Positions 7,737 to 15,203 of a DNA stretch of 15,203 bases are shown here, one piece after another. The translations under genes were made by a program, and so were the position numbers. The notes under the pieces were generated by a model that was not told the origin of the DNA, searched no databases, and saw only the letters and a list, made by a program, of their open reading frames with translations. Numbering within the stretch: position 1 is the first letter of the stretch; each line of letters opens with the position of its first letter. Source of the DNA: Actinomycetota bacterium (GTDB taxonomy: Bacteria; Actinomycetota; Actinomycetes; Nanopelagicales; Nanopelagicaceae); the NCBI GenBank assembly GCA_010032085.1, contig RGYL01000011.1:1-15203 (forward strand), written 5' to 3'.

Positions 7737-8615
7737 CTAGCGGTCCAATTTCGCGCGAGATTTCCCACGCGCGCCCTTTTTTCGCTGACACTTAGGACAA
7801 AAATGAGAGGAGCGATTAGCAAAACTAATCCGCCTAATCAATGTGCCACATCTACGACAAGGCTCATCCTCACGGCCATAAGCCCGTAGCGATACCTCGA
7901 AATACCCACTCTCGCCATTTACATTTATATATAGATCATCAAAAGAGGTGCCGCCCTTTTTTAGAGCGCTTCGCATAACTCTCCGGACTGCCTTAAGTAG
8001 CACTCGCAATTCTGCTTCGCTCAAAACATTAGCTCTGGTCTCTGGATGAATTTTTGCGTACCAGAGGGCCTCATCAGCATAGATATTTCCAATCCCACTT
8101 AAAATCTCTTGATTAAGCAATGCTTTCTTAATCTCAATCTGTCTCCGACGTATTTCTGCTATTACTTCTCGTTCATTAAAGTCATCAGCAAATACATCTG
8201 GAGCGATATGGGCAAAACACTCCGGGAGTAGCCCATACTCACTTGAAACTAGTCGCTCCACCGAGAGCCAACCAAAGGTGCGCTGATCAATAAATCGAAA
8301 CTCTCGGGCTTTATCTCCAACATCGATGCGCGCCCTCAAGTGTGGCTCCAGTTCGCTCTTGCGTGATGCGGCCAATATTTGTCCGCTCATCCCAAGGTGG
8401 CCCACTAGAGATACATCACGATCCAAAACAAACCAGAGAAACTTTCCTCTTCGATCAACTCGAAGAATTCGAGCGCCCCGGATTGCATCAAAAGAAATTT
8501 CGCAACCGGCACGAACCGCACGCGGGTGAAGTACTTCAAAATCTCTGATCTTCTTACCGGTTAGCCAAGGCGCGAGACCGCGACGAACTGTCTCAACTTC
8601 GGGCAGTTCGGGCAT
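7737..8615 (-). CDS. mutM: Formamidopyrimidine-DNA glycosylase (Fpg/MutM)
   Basis: This bifunctional glycosylase/AP lyase removes 8-oxoguanine and formamidopyrimidines in base excision repair. The 292 aa product starts MPELPEVETVRRGL, giving the catalytic N-terminal proline (after Met removal) and Glu3. Lys58 (K57 in mature numbering) lies in RRGKFLWF. HLGMSG carries the void-filling Met. The helix-two-turn-helix motif is LSGIGNIYADEALW (about 172-185). The C-terminal zinc finger has Cys253, Cys256, Cys273 and Cys276. All catalytic and metal ligands are present, so it should be active. The ATG is 2 bp after the rnc stop codon, with no separate ribosome binding site, so expression probably depends on translation through the rnc 3' region, which may explain why that part stays open. 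Confidence 0.97.
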   Translation of the reverse strand: MPELPEVETVRRGLAPWLTGKKIRDFEVLHPRAVRAGCEISFDAIRGARILRVDRRGKFLWFVLDRDVSLVGHLGMSGQILAASRKSELEPHLRARIDVGDKAREFRFIDQRTFGWLSVERLVSSEYGLLPECFAHIAPDVFADDFNEREVIAEIRRRQIEIKKALLNQEILSGIGNIYADEALWYAKIHPETRANVLSEAELRVLLKAVRRVMRSALKKGGTSFDDLYINVNGESGYFEVSLRAYGREDEPCRRCGTLIRRISFANRSSHFCPKCQRKKGARGKSRAKLDR

Positions 8616-8617
8616 GG

Positions 8618-9142
8618 TTAAAGTTTCTTAGAAATTTCCTCATATGCAAGTCGAGCGGCGACTTGCTCTGCTTCTCGCTTGCTCTTTCCATGGCCCTCTT
8701 GATAAGTGATGCCATTAACTACCGCAACAGCAATGAAATCCTTGTCGTGATCTGGTCCTGATTCACTAATCTGATACTCCGGTGATGGCCAACCATTTGC
8801 AGCAACGATCTCTTGTAGCGCAGTCTTGCCATCAAGTCCGGCGCCACGAGAAGCCGCTTCTTCAATCGCATTGCTCATCAATCGCAGCAGTACTTCTTTA
8901 GTCTTACTAAATCCATGGTCAAGATAAATTGCGCCCACTAGAGCTTCGAATGCATCCGCAAGAATTGAGTTTTTGTCTCTACCCCCAGTTACCACTTCAC
9001 CTTTACCAATTCGAAGTGCAGTTCCAAGACCAAGATCGCGACCGATGATGGCTAGCGCCCTCATGTTTACAACCCCAGAGCGCAGCGGTGAGAGTCTTGA
9101 TTCATCAAGATCTGGAAATCTCTCGTATAGAGCTTCAGTCAC
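8618..9142 (-). CDS. rnc: Ribonuclease III, N-terminally truncated remnant
   Basis: This is the C-terminal part of RNase III, the dsRNA endonuclease that processes rRNA precursors. The longest frame with a usable start (GTG at 9142) gives 174 aa, against roughly 220-240 for the family. Preserved are NMRALAIIGRDLGLG, the second catalytic element ILADAFEALVGAIYLD with Asp63 and Glu66 (E. coli D114 and E117), and a full dsRNA-binding domain at about 104-174. Upstream codons in this frame read VLGLVV before the GTG, matching the family sequence directly after NERLEFLGDS; homology stops there, with an in-frame TGA at 9184-9182. Signature residues E38, E41 and D45 are therefore absent, and this product cannot form the normal active site. 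It could persist as a dsRNA-binding protein, be a pseudogene, or be an assembly error. Confidence 0.85.
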   Translation of the reverse strand: MTEALYERFPDLDESRLSPLRSGVVNMRALAIIGRDLGLGTALRIGKGEVVTGGRDKNSILADAFEALVGAIYLDHGFSKTKEVLLRLMSNAIEEAASRGAGLDGKTALQEIVAANGWPSPEYQISESGPDHDKDFIAVAVVNGITYQEGHGKSKREAEQVAARLAYEEISKKL

Positions 9143-9195
9143 AACAAGTCCGAGAACGGGTCGGAAGTATCCCCTAGCCGCTCAACTTCTGCCAA
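9143..9195 (-). pseudogene. rnc: Out-of-frame N-terminal remnant of rnc
   Basis: Directly upstream of the surviving rnc frame, from TTG at 9195, the minus strand reads LAEVERLGDTSDP in a different frame. It resembles the beginning of actinobacterial RNase III (LAEL.ERLG..F.DP, as I recall the family). At about 9158 homology to the segment before VLGLVV is missing and the frame shifts; the N-terminal frame then ends at TGA 9141-9139. About 30 codons that would include ALTHRSY and NERLEFLGDS are lost. The true start is uncertain: the TTG lacks a Shine-Dalgarno sequence, and a GTG overlapping the DUF177 gene end is in the same frame. The short match makes this moderately sure only. Confidence 0.55.
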
Positions 9196-9203
9196 ATCGA
9201 AGG

Positions 9204-9737
9204 CTATTTGGGCTGCCAGCCGGCAAGGCCCGACCACCTCGGATCAATCTTCTCGTGGGTATGGTCCGGAGCCAATTTTTCCCAACGTTCACCGCATTCG
9301 CTGCAAAGTCCTTTGCAATCTGGCTTACAGAGCGGATTAATAGGCATTGTTAGAACTACGGCGTCTCGAATCGCAGTTTCAATATCGGCGATATCGCCAT
9401 CGAGAGCAAATAGTTCATCTTCTTCATCCTCACCCTTACGGCTCTCATAAAGGAAAAGTTCGCGAAACTCTTCCGACACATCCCACTCAATCTCATCAAG
9501 GCATCTGCCGCATTCACCTTTAGCTTTACTCTTCACATGACCAGAGATTAAGACTCCATCTGATACTGATTCGGCCTTGAATTCAATGAGCATCGATTCA
9601 CCAGTTTTTATAGCCAACATGGGAGTTCCGATTGCTTCCTCTAATTTGAAATCCAAGCGATATGGACGCATTTCGCCAGCGCGCCTGGGCAATTCATGAA
9701 GATTCACCAGAAATGGTGATTGGGACTTTGGTTTCAT
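9204..9737 (-). CDS. DUF177 (YceD-type) protein
   Basis: This is a DUF177/YceD family protein. The family is linked to large ribosomal subunit biogenesis, partly because it often sits beside rpmF (L32). The 177 aa product carries two cysteine sets: Cys76 and Cys79 (ECGRC), and Cys137, Cys141, Cys145 and Cys148 in a CKPDCKGLCSECG segment, probably zinc-binding. The C-terminus IDPRWSGLAG is typical of actinobacterial members, so the 3' end is intact and the damage to rnc begins after it. The ATG overlaps the upstream gene stop as ATGA, suggesting translational coupling. No rpmF follows, as (from memory) in M. tuberculosis and unlike Streptomyces. Exact molecular function is unknown. Confidence 0.88.
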   Translation of the reverse strand: MKPKSQSPFLVNLHELPRRAGEMRPYRLDFKLEEAIGTPMLAIKTGESMLIEFKAESVSDGVLISGHVKSKAKGECGRCLDEIEWDVSEEFRELFLYESRKGEDEEDELFALDGDIADIETAIRDAVVLTMPINPLCKPDCKGLCSECGERWEKLAPDHTHEKIDPRWSGLAGWQPK

Positions 9738-10212
9738 TCGTCCGCTAGTTGTGAGAGAACATCCTTATCGCTAGCGCCGGCAAGTCTTTCTCGTCCTCTG
9801 TTAACGGCTTCCAATGTCTTATTCAAAATAACTTCTAAAGTCGCAAGGCGTGAGTCGATATAAGCATCAACTTCTTGGCGCTCCTTTTCGACCTGGGCAT
9901 GTGCTTCATCAACTAGTCGTCCCGCTTCCTCGCGAGCAGCGGCAACAATCGCAGTCTGTTCAACCATGCGCGCAACTTCCTCGCGTGCATGTGCAATCAA
10001 CTTCTCAGCGCTTTGACGCCCCTCTTCGATTATCTCTTCCCGATGAGCAAGGAGTTTTTGGGCACTTACAAAATCAGTTGGGAGCGCTTCGTTGATCTCA
10101 TCAAGTAAACCAAGAAGTTCACCACGATGGACAACGCATGAAGCAGAGAGCGGAACAGCTCGTGATTCCTTCACCATCGTTATGGCAGCTTCAATCTTTT
10201 CGAGCGATTCCA

Positions 10213-10213
<1 letters not shown>
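9734..10213 (-). CDS. Coiled-coil DivIVA-like protein
   Basis: I recognise this by position and character as the equivalent of M. tuberculosis Rv2927c, a protein with weak resemblance to DivIVA and ATP synthase subunit b. The 159 aa product is strongly charged, with a long helical stretch at about 55-140 rich in Glu, Ala and Arg in heptad-like spacing (for example EEVARMVEQ, EKERQEVDAYID). It has no signal peptide, membrane segment or catalytic motif. The ATG at 10213 overlaps the coaD stop as TGATG; a TTG one codon earlier is possible but less likely. A cell-envelope or division scaffold role is a guess from family resemblance only. Confidence 0.75.
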
Positions 10214-11270
<1,057 letters not shown>

Positions 11271-11278
11271 CGGTGCAC

Positions 11279-13504
11279 CTACTTCTTCTCTAGATAGCTA
11301 GCACGCTCTTCTTGGCGCAATTTATCAACCTCTGCTTGTAGCGCCGGATTTGAAGTTAACTCAGGATCATTTTGCAGAATCTGTTGCGCCACTTGGCGAG
11401 CTCGGATAATCACTTCTTCGTCACGGATTACCCGCAGAAGTCTTAAGTGCGAGGTCGCTCCGGACTGGGCGCTACCCAGCACATCGCCTTCGCGTCGCTG
11501 CTCGAGATCAAGGCGACTCAACTCAAAACCATCGGTAGTGCTCGCTACCGCCTCTAGTCGCATCATTGCAGGGGTCCCACTTGCAACGCTTGTTACCAAT
11601 AAGCAGAGCCCAGGCACTGCACCTCGACCAACTCGACCACGCAACTGGTGAAGTTGCGAAACGCCAAATCTATCCGCGTCCATGATTATCATCATTGACG
11701 CATTTGGTACATCAACGCCTACTTCAATCACTGTCGTAGAGACAAGTACTTGAATTTCACCAGCATTAAATCTATTCATGACTGATTCTTTTTCGGCAGT
11801 ACTCATCCGGCCGTGCAACGCACTTACTTTCAAGCCCTTCAGTTCCCCGTCGCGCAGATTTGGGTATAACTCCTCAACTGAGTGTTTTCCAACTTCTGGA
11901 GTATCTCCGACTTCGCCACTAAGTCGCTTTGCTTGCGCAAGCTCAGATGGAGTCAATCCAAAAGAGGAAAAATCCGAGTTATCTGTTGCTGAAATTCGCG
12001 GCGCAACGATGTAAACCTGTTGGCCACGGCCAACTTCTTCAATCACTCTCTTCCAAGCGCGCTCCAAGAATGCTGGCTTTTCGGTAGCGGCAATTACATG
12101 AGTCTCTATCGGGGTTCTGCCTAAAGGTAACTCATCAAGAGTTGAAACATCTAAATCGCCGAAGACCGTCATTGCAACAGTTCTGGGAATTGGGGTCGCG
12201 GTCATAACTAGTACATGCGGTGGAAATTCCGCACGGTTTCGTAAAACATCACGCTGCTCTACTCCAAAGCGATGCTGTTCATCAATTACAAGTAGGGCAA
12301 GGTCTTGGAAATCTACTCCTTCGCTTAAAAGAGCATGGGTTCCAATGAGAATTCCCATCTCACCATTTCTGGTTGCGTTAAGAATTTCGTTTCGCTCATC
12401 TGCGCTAGTTGAACCAGTCAATAGTGAAATCCGAGTAGCGATATCCGAAGTACCCAACATCCCGCGCATCGCCAGATCGCCCAGAAGTTTCTGAAAATTC
12501 TTAAAGTGCTGTTGTGCCAAAACTTCAGTAGGTGCCAGTAATGCGGTTTGACCCCCAGAATCAATGATCGAGAGCATCGCGCGAAGTGCGACCATAGTCT
12601 TTCCGGAACCAACATCACCCTGCAAAAGTCGGAACATCGGAGCGGCCGAAAATAAATCAGCTTCGATCTCTTTGGAAACTCGGCGTTGGCCAGCGGTTAA
12701 CTCGAAGGGAAGTCGAAGATCAAACTTTTCTAGTATCCCGGGTTGTGGCTTACGCGCTTTAGTGCGCTGCTTCTTTATTTCATTTCGCCGCTGAATGAGA
12801 AAAATCTGCATAGAAAGCGCCTCATCAAATGTTAAACGCTCCCGGGCACGCTCTGCCGCTTCGATTGAAGCTGGCAGGTGAACCTGACGTATCGCAGCTT
12901 CCAAGTTTGGAAATTTTAAAGCTTCAAGAAATTGATTTGGAATAGGTTCGGCTATCTCGCCAATGGCGTCCAAACCAAGTCTGACGCATTGCGCAACTTT
13001 CCAAGATGGCAGCTTTCTAGTCGCTGGATAGACTGGAAGAAACTTTCCCGCAAAATCACTTATCGCTTCGGCTTTATCTTCGCCGTCAGGAATCAAAAGA
13101 TAATCAGGATGTGCCAGTTGTCGCTTACCTTTGAATAGACCAACTTTTCCGGCGAAGAGGCCTTCTCTGCCCGCGCGTAACTCCTTAGCGCGCCAAGCTT
13201 GATTAAAAAAAGTTAAAATCAATTTTGCTCGGCCATCGGAGACAATTACTTCGAGAATTGCACCCTTTCGACCCGGAATTCTCTTGACGTTTACGCTCTC
13301 AATTCGAGCAAGAATTGTTACCTCTTCCTCTTCATTGAGCGCTTCTATATCGGTTAATTCGCCACGGACCACATATCTTCGTGGATAGTGGCGCAGTAGA
13401 TCTTCCAGAGTTTCTAGACCCAACTCTTCAAGTAGGGCTTTTGCCGTTCGATCCCCAACTATCTTGCTTAACTTCATTGTGAAGTTAGTCGAAGGATTTG
13501 CCAT
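11279..13504 (-). CDS. recG: ATP-dependent DNA helicase RecG
   Basis: RecG is a superfamily 2 helicase that regresses stalled forks and migrates Holliday junctions. The 741 aa product has an N-terminal wedge with an OB fold (about 50-140). Walker A GDVGSGKT is at 296-303, the DEQH box at 408-411 (VIDEQHRFG), and TATPIPRT at 436-443. The helicase C-terminal domain contains HGRMS and QLRGRVGRG (621-629), and a C-terminal TRG-like segment follows. A linker of about 40 residues after VAPRIS (about 505-548) is often seen in actinobacterial RecG. The ATG is supported by GGGGAG 8 nt upstream; a second ATG nine codons in is less well served. It heads the long operon, divergent from rpmB. Confidence 0.97.
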   Translation of the reverse strand: MANPSTNFTMKLSKIVGDRTAKALLEELGLETLEDLLRHYPRRYVVRGELTDIEALNEEEEVTILARIESVNVKRIPGRKGAILEVIVSDGRAKLILTFFNQAWRAKELRAGREGLFAGKVGLFKGKRQLAHPDYLLIPDGEDKAEAISDFAGKFLPVYPATRKLPSWKVAQCVRLGLDAIGEIAEPIPNQFLEALKFPNLEAAIRQVHLPASIEAAERARERLTFDEALSMQIFLIQRRNEIKKQRTKARKPQPGILEKFDLRLPFELTAGQRRVSKEIEADLFSAAPMFRLLQGDVGSGKTMVALRAMLSIIDSGGQTALLAPTEVLAQQHFKNFQKLLGDLAMRGMLGTSDIATRISLLTGSTSADERNEILNATRNGEMGILIGTHALLSEGVDFQDLALLVIDEQHRFGVEQRDVLRNRAEFPPHVLVMTATPIPRTVAMTVFGDLDVSTLDELPLGRTPIETHVIAATEKPAFLERAWKRVIEEVGRGQQVYIVAPRISATDNSDFSSFGLTPSELAQAKRLSGEVGDTPEVGKHSVEELYPNLRDGELKGLKVSALHGRMSTAEKESVMNRFNAGEIQVLVSTTVIEVGVDVPNASMMIIMDADRFGVSQLHQLRGRVGRGAVPGLCLLVTSVASGTPAMMRLEAVASTTDGFELSRLDLEQRREGDVLGSAQSGATSHLRLLRVIRDEEVIIRARQVAQQILQNDPELTSNPALQAEVDKLRQEERASYLEKK

Positions 13505-13512
13505 GCTTCATT

Positions 13513-13518
13513 CTCCCC
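13513..13518 (-). promoter_or_regulatory. Ribosome binding site of recG
   Basis: GGGGAG on the minus strand, 8 nt before ATG 13504, decides between two in-frame ATGs in favour of the longer product. Confidence 0.7.
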
Positions 13519-13620
13519 AATTTCCGCCTAATTAAGCCGGATATCGAGCGGAAAATTAGGTCAATTGGCGCAATCAACGTCTCTACCGCTAATCTTGCGC
13601 CGCTTAAACGAACAAATCCC
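13519..13620. promoter_or_regulatory. Divergent recG/rpmB control region
   Basis: This spacer must drive both recG (minus) and rpmB (plus). It contains a perfect 7 bp inverted repeat, CCTAATT at 13527-13533 and AATTAGG at 13554-13560, 20 bp apart. A plus-strand candidate for rpmB is TTGGCG (13565-13570) with GCTAAT 17 bp later. A minus-strand candidate is TTGACC just right of the repeat, though no well-spaced -10 follows. All are weak matches, so the promoter positions are tentative. Confidence 0.35.
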
Positions 13621-13626
13621 AAGGAG
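13621..13626 (+). promoter_or_regulatory. Ribosome binding site deciding the rpmB start
   Basis: AAGGAG is followed 7 nt later by GTG 13634. An ATG inside the same stretch lies only 1 nt after the motif, too close to use, so GTG is the start. Confidence 0.8.
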
Positions 13627-13633
13627 TATGAAC

Positions 13634-13819
13634 GTGGCATCGGTATGCGATATCTGTGGCAAAGGCCCTAGCTTTGGAAATAATGTCTCGCACTCAAATC
13701 GCCGTACCCGTCGCCGCTGGAATCCAAATATCCAGAGAATTCGTACTCTCGTAAATGGCTACACCAAGCGCCAAAATGTCTGCACTTCCTGCCTTAAGGC
13801 TGGAAAGGTTGCGCGCTAG
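13634..13819 (+). CDS. rpmB: 50S ribosomal protein L28
   Basis: L28 is a small protein of the large ribosomal subunit. From GTG 13634 the product is 61 aa, the usual length of short actinobacterial L28, beginning [12 protein letters not shown]. The zinc-ribbon cysteines Cys5, Cys8, Cys50 and Cys53 are all present, so this is the zinc-binding (C+) form. [15 protein letters not shown] (20-34) is the characteristic basic core. Longer readings from upstream start codons (for example ATG 13628 or further) lack family similarity. It is divergent from recG and convergent with thiL, whose stop lies only 7 bp away, with no hairpin between them. Confidence 0.96.
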   Translation: MASVCDICGKGPSFGNNVSHSNRRTRRRWNPNIQRIRTLVNGYTKRQNVCTSCLKAGKVAR

Positions 13820-13826
13820 TTAATTC

Positions 13827-14738
13827 TTATTTCCAAGCGTGGGAATAACCCCCGCTGGCAATTTCTTTCCCATCAAGAGTTACACCGCTGCCTTCTAGTA
13901 CCTTCCCAATCTCAATAAATTCAGGGAGATCTCTATCTGAGGTCCCGAGCAACACATGATCCTCACCGCCGTGCAATACCCAATTAAGGAAATTCACCGG
14001 ATCGATTTCCTTTAATTCACTCTTTTGTAGAGCATTTGAGCTTAAGTCAATTTTCACATGACTTGCCGTTGCAATATGTTCGGCATCCGTTGTAAGTCCA
14101 TCACTTACATCAATCGCGCAATTTAGTTTGGCGAAACTTGCTTTATATCTTTCATAATCAAGAGATGGCGCTTTATGTTGATTAATTGCACTTCGTTGAA
14201 TTTCGCTATCTATTTTTCTGCCACTGCGTAGAATCTCAAGACCAGCTGCTGACGATCCTGGCAATGAAGAAACATAAACAGCGTCGCCTATTTTGGCCCC
14301 AGATCGCAGCAAAGGCTTAACGGTTTCACCCAAAGCTGTGATGGAGATTGACAACTCCCTTCCCGAGGAAAGATCTCCGCCGATGACGCGGGCTCCTACT
14401 AAGTCGGCCTCATCTGCAATTCCTCTCGCGAGATCTAAGGCATCTTCAAGATACTTATCGGGCAGGACGAGCGTCACAAGTAAGAATTCGGGCCAACCTC
14501 CCATCGCACATACATCTGCGAGATTGGCAGCCGTGATTTTCCGGCCAACTTCATAAAGAGAGCTCCACTCAAGCTTGAAGTGGACACCTTCGACTGCAAC
14601 ATCGGCGCAGGCGATAACTTGATTTCTTGCAGAGAAGACCGCCCCGTCATCACCATTGGGAACGAGCAAGTTGGCTTTTCCGGTACGGGCAAAGATTGCT
14701 TGCACCTCTTGAAGTAACTCGGCCTCTTTCAAAATCAT
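13827..14738 (-). CDS. thiL: Thiamine-monophosphate kinase
   Basis: ThiL phosphorylates thiamine monophosphate to thiamine diphosphate with ATP, the last step of cofactor synthesis. It belongs to the PurM/SelD fold group. From ATG 14738 the product is 303 aa. Motifs in order are NGDDGAVF (Asp30, Asp31, metal binding), ADVAVEGVHF (substrate region), ANLADVCAMGG, GGDLSSG, the IDVSDGL metal/nucleotide motif and HGGEDHVLL near the C-terminus. A TTG at 14771 would add 11 residues (MFREEQFPREV) without family similarity, so ATG is preferred, with a GAGAGG sequence close before it. It is divergent from the RAM-domain gene. No other thiamine genes are in the window. Confidence 0.93.
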   Translation of the reverse strand: MILKEAELLQEVQAIFARTGKANLLVPNGDDGAVFSARNQVIACADVAVEGVHFKLEWSSLYEVGRKITAANLADVCAMGGWPEFLLVTLVLPDKYLEDALDLARGIADEADLVGARVIGGDLSSGRELSISITALGETVKPLLRSGAKIGDAVYVSSLPGSSAAGLEILRSGRKIDSEIQRSAINQHKAPSLDYERYKASFAKLNCAIDVSDGLTTDAEHIATASHVKIDLSSNALQKSELKEIDPVNFLNWVLHGGEDHVLLGTSDRDLPEFIEIGKVLEGSGVTLDGKEIASGGYSHAWK

Positions 14739-14770
14739 TACCTCTCTTGGAAATTGCTCTTCCCTAAACA

Positions 14771-14790
14771 AGCCTAAGGCGCTAGCCTAA
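14771..14790. repeat. Paired AGCCTAA direct repeat between divergent genes
   Basis: AGCCTAA occurs at 14771-14777 and 14784-14790, 13 bp apart, with CCTAA also at 14763-14767. The pair lies in the short spacer between thiL and the RAM-domain gene. The right copy overlaps a TAGCCT hexamer that could serve as a -10 element for the plus-strand gene. It may be a regulator site or chance. Confidence 0.35.
14783..14788 (+). promoter_or_regulatory. Possible -10 element for a leaderless RAM-domain transcript
   Basis: TAGCCT ends 6 nt before ATG 14795, the spacing expected if transcription begins at or next to the start codon. No Shine-Dalgarno sequence precedes the ATG. Leaderless mRNAs are common in actinobacteria. 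No convincing -35 box is seen. Confidence 0.35.
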
Positions 14791-14794
14791 AGAA

Positions 14795-15031
14795 ATGTCC
14801 ATCCAGGCTTACATTCTCATCCAAACTGAGGTCGGAAAAGCAGGCAGCGTCACAAAAGCGATCGCTGGCATTGCCGGCGTGACAATCGCTGAAGCGGTGA
14901 CTGGTCCATACGATGTAATCATGCGCGCAGAGGCGGCAAATATGGAGGAGCTGGGACGCACCGTTCTCAATAAAGTACAGGCCGTTCCTGGAATTACTCG
15001 AACGCTGACCTGTCCAGTTGCAATTCTTTAG
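14795..15031 (+). CDS. Stand-alone Lrp/AsnC ligand-binding (RAM) domain protein
   Basis: This is a 78 aa protein consisting only of the RAM domain of Lrp/AsnC regulators, with no helix-turn-helix. The pattern is typical: QAYILIQTEVGKAGSV at the start, a central AVTGPYDVIMRAEA, and a C-terminal GITRTLTCPVAIL. Such proteins form dimers or larger rings that bind amino acids or related effectors. The function of the stand-alone forms is poorly known; they may modulate full-length Lrp proteins or sense metabolites. It is divergent from thiL. Its stop codon overlaps that of the convergent GNAT gene in TTAG. The ATG has no ribosome binding site, so it may be leaderless. Confidence 0.88.
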   Translation: MSIQAYILIQTEVGKAGSVTKAIAGIAGVTIAEAVTGPYDVIMRAEAANMEELGRTVLNKVQAVPGITRTLTCPVAIL

Positions 15032-15203
15032 TCCGGCAAGTTCCTAACCATTAATTGATACATCTGACCAGGTCTAGTTCTGCTTGGCAGAGGATCTCCA
15101 TGTTTTGTAAAACCACAACTTAAATAAGCGCGAATGGCCACTTCGTTATCTGGCCAAACTCCTAAACCCTGAACTCGCCAACCACGCATTCGACATATCT
15201 CAT
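15028..15203 (-). CDS. GNAT-family N-acetyltransferase, 3' part
   Basis: An open frame enters from the right window edge on the minus strand and ends at TAA 15030-15028. The 58 visible codons include GLGVWPDNEVAIRAYLSCGF, the typical GNAT motif (V.xxN..A...Y...GF) in which Asn and Tyr contact acetyl-CoA, followed by PGQMYQLMVRNL, the family's last strand. This is the C-terminal third of the domain; the start and substrate cannot be seen. The stop overlaps that of the RAM-domain gene by 4 bp on the opposite strand. Frame choice is safe because the other two minus frames have stops within about 20 codons of the edge. Confidence 0.8.
   Translation of the reverse strand, partial: EICRMRGWRVQGLGVWPDNEVAIRAYLSCGFTKHGDPLPSRTRPGQMYQLMVRNLPD

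Noticed and set aside
8973..9353. 126-codon plus-strand frame across the rnc/DUF177 junction
   Set aside because: It is antisense to RNase III and DUF177 coding sequence on both sides of the junction, and its translation shows no family pattern; its length reflects only the lack of stops.
13565..13633. Longer N-terminus for rpmB
   Set aside because: The 23 extra residues have no L28 similarity, and the AAGGAG at 13621 points to GTG 13634.

Overview
The window is an ordinary, densely packed chromosomal segment from an actinobacterium. The evidence is the gene order (recG, rsmD, coaD, a DivIVA-like gene, DUF177, rnc, mutM, smc, ftsY, amt, glnB, ffh), which from memory matches Mycobacterium tuberculosis Rv2973c-Rv2916c with some genes removed, together with actinobacterial-type Ffh, SMC and L28 proteins. 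Base composition looks balanced, somewhat AT-rich for the phylum, and intergenic gaps are often under 15 bp. That fits a streamlined freshwater lineage such as Nanopelagicales (acI), but this placement is inference. I see no mobile element, phage gene, CRISPR array, tRNA or rRNA.

Layout, read along the minus strand. A long probable operon runs from recG (13504) to ftsY (3299): recG, rsmD, coaD, a coiled-coil DivIVA-like gene, DUF177, rnc, mutM, smc, ftsY. Genes overlap by 1-4 bp or are separated by 1-39 bp, apart from a roughly 60 bp gap at the damaged rnc 5' end. After a 130 bp gap with two small palindromes, a second transcription unit carries amt, glnB and ffh (3168 to 83). At the right end, rpmB (plus strand) diverges from recG and converges on thiL (minus strand). 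A stand-alone Lrp/AsnC RAM-domain gene diverges from thiL and converges, with overlapping stop codons, on the 3' part of a GNAT acetyltransferase cut by the window edge.

Functions: DNA repair and recombination (RecG, MutM), chromosome organisation (SMC), ribosome biogenesis (RsmD, L28, DUF177, RNase III), cofactor synthesis (CoaD for CoA, ThiL for thiamine diphosphate), the co-translational targeting pair Ffh and FtsY, and ammonium uptake with its PII regulator.

The one clear anomaly is rnc. The reading frame keeps the C-terminal half of the catalytic domain and the whole dsRNA-binding domain, but has no ALTHRSY or NERLEFLGDS segment. A recognisable N-terminal remnant lies just upstream in a different frame. 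It looks like an internal deletion plus frameshift, or an assembly error, and is the best target here. Secondary points are the absence of glnD beside glnB despite a conserved PII Tyr51, and a short FtsY without the acidic A domain. I found no convincing novel multi-gene system.
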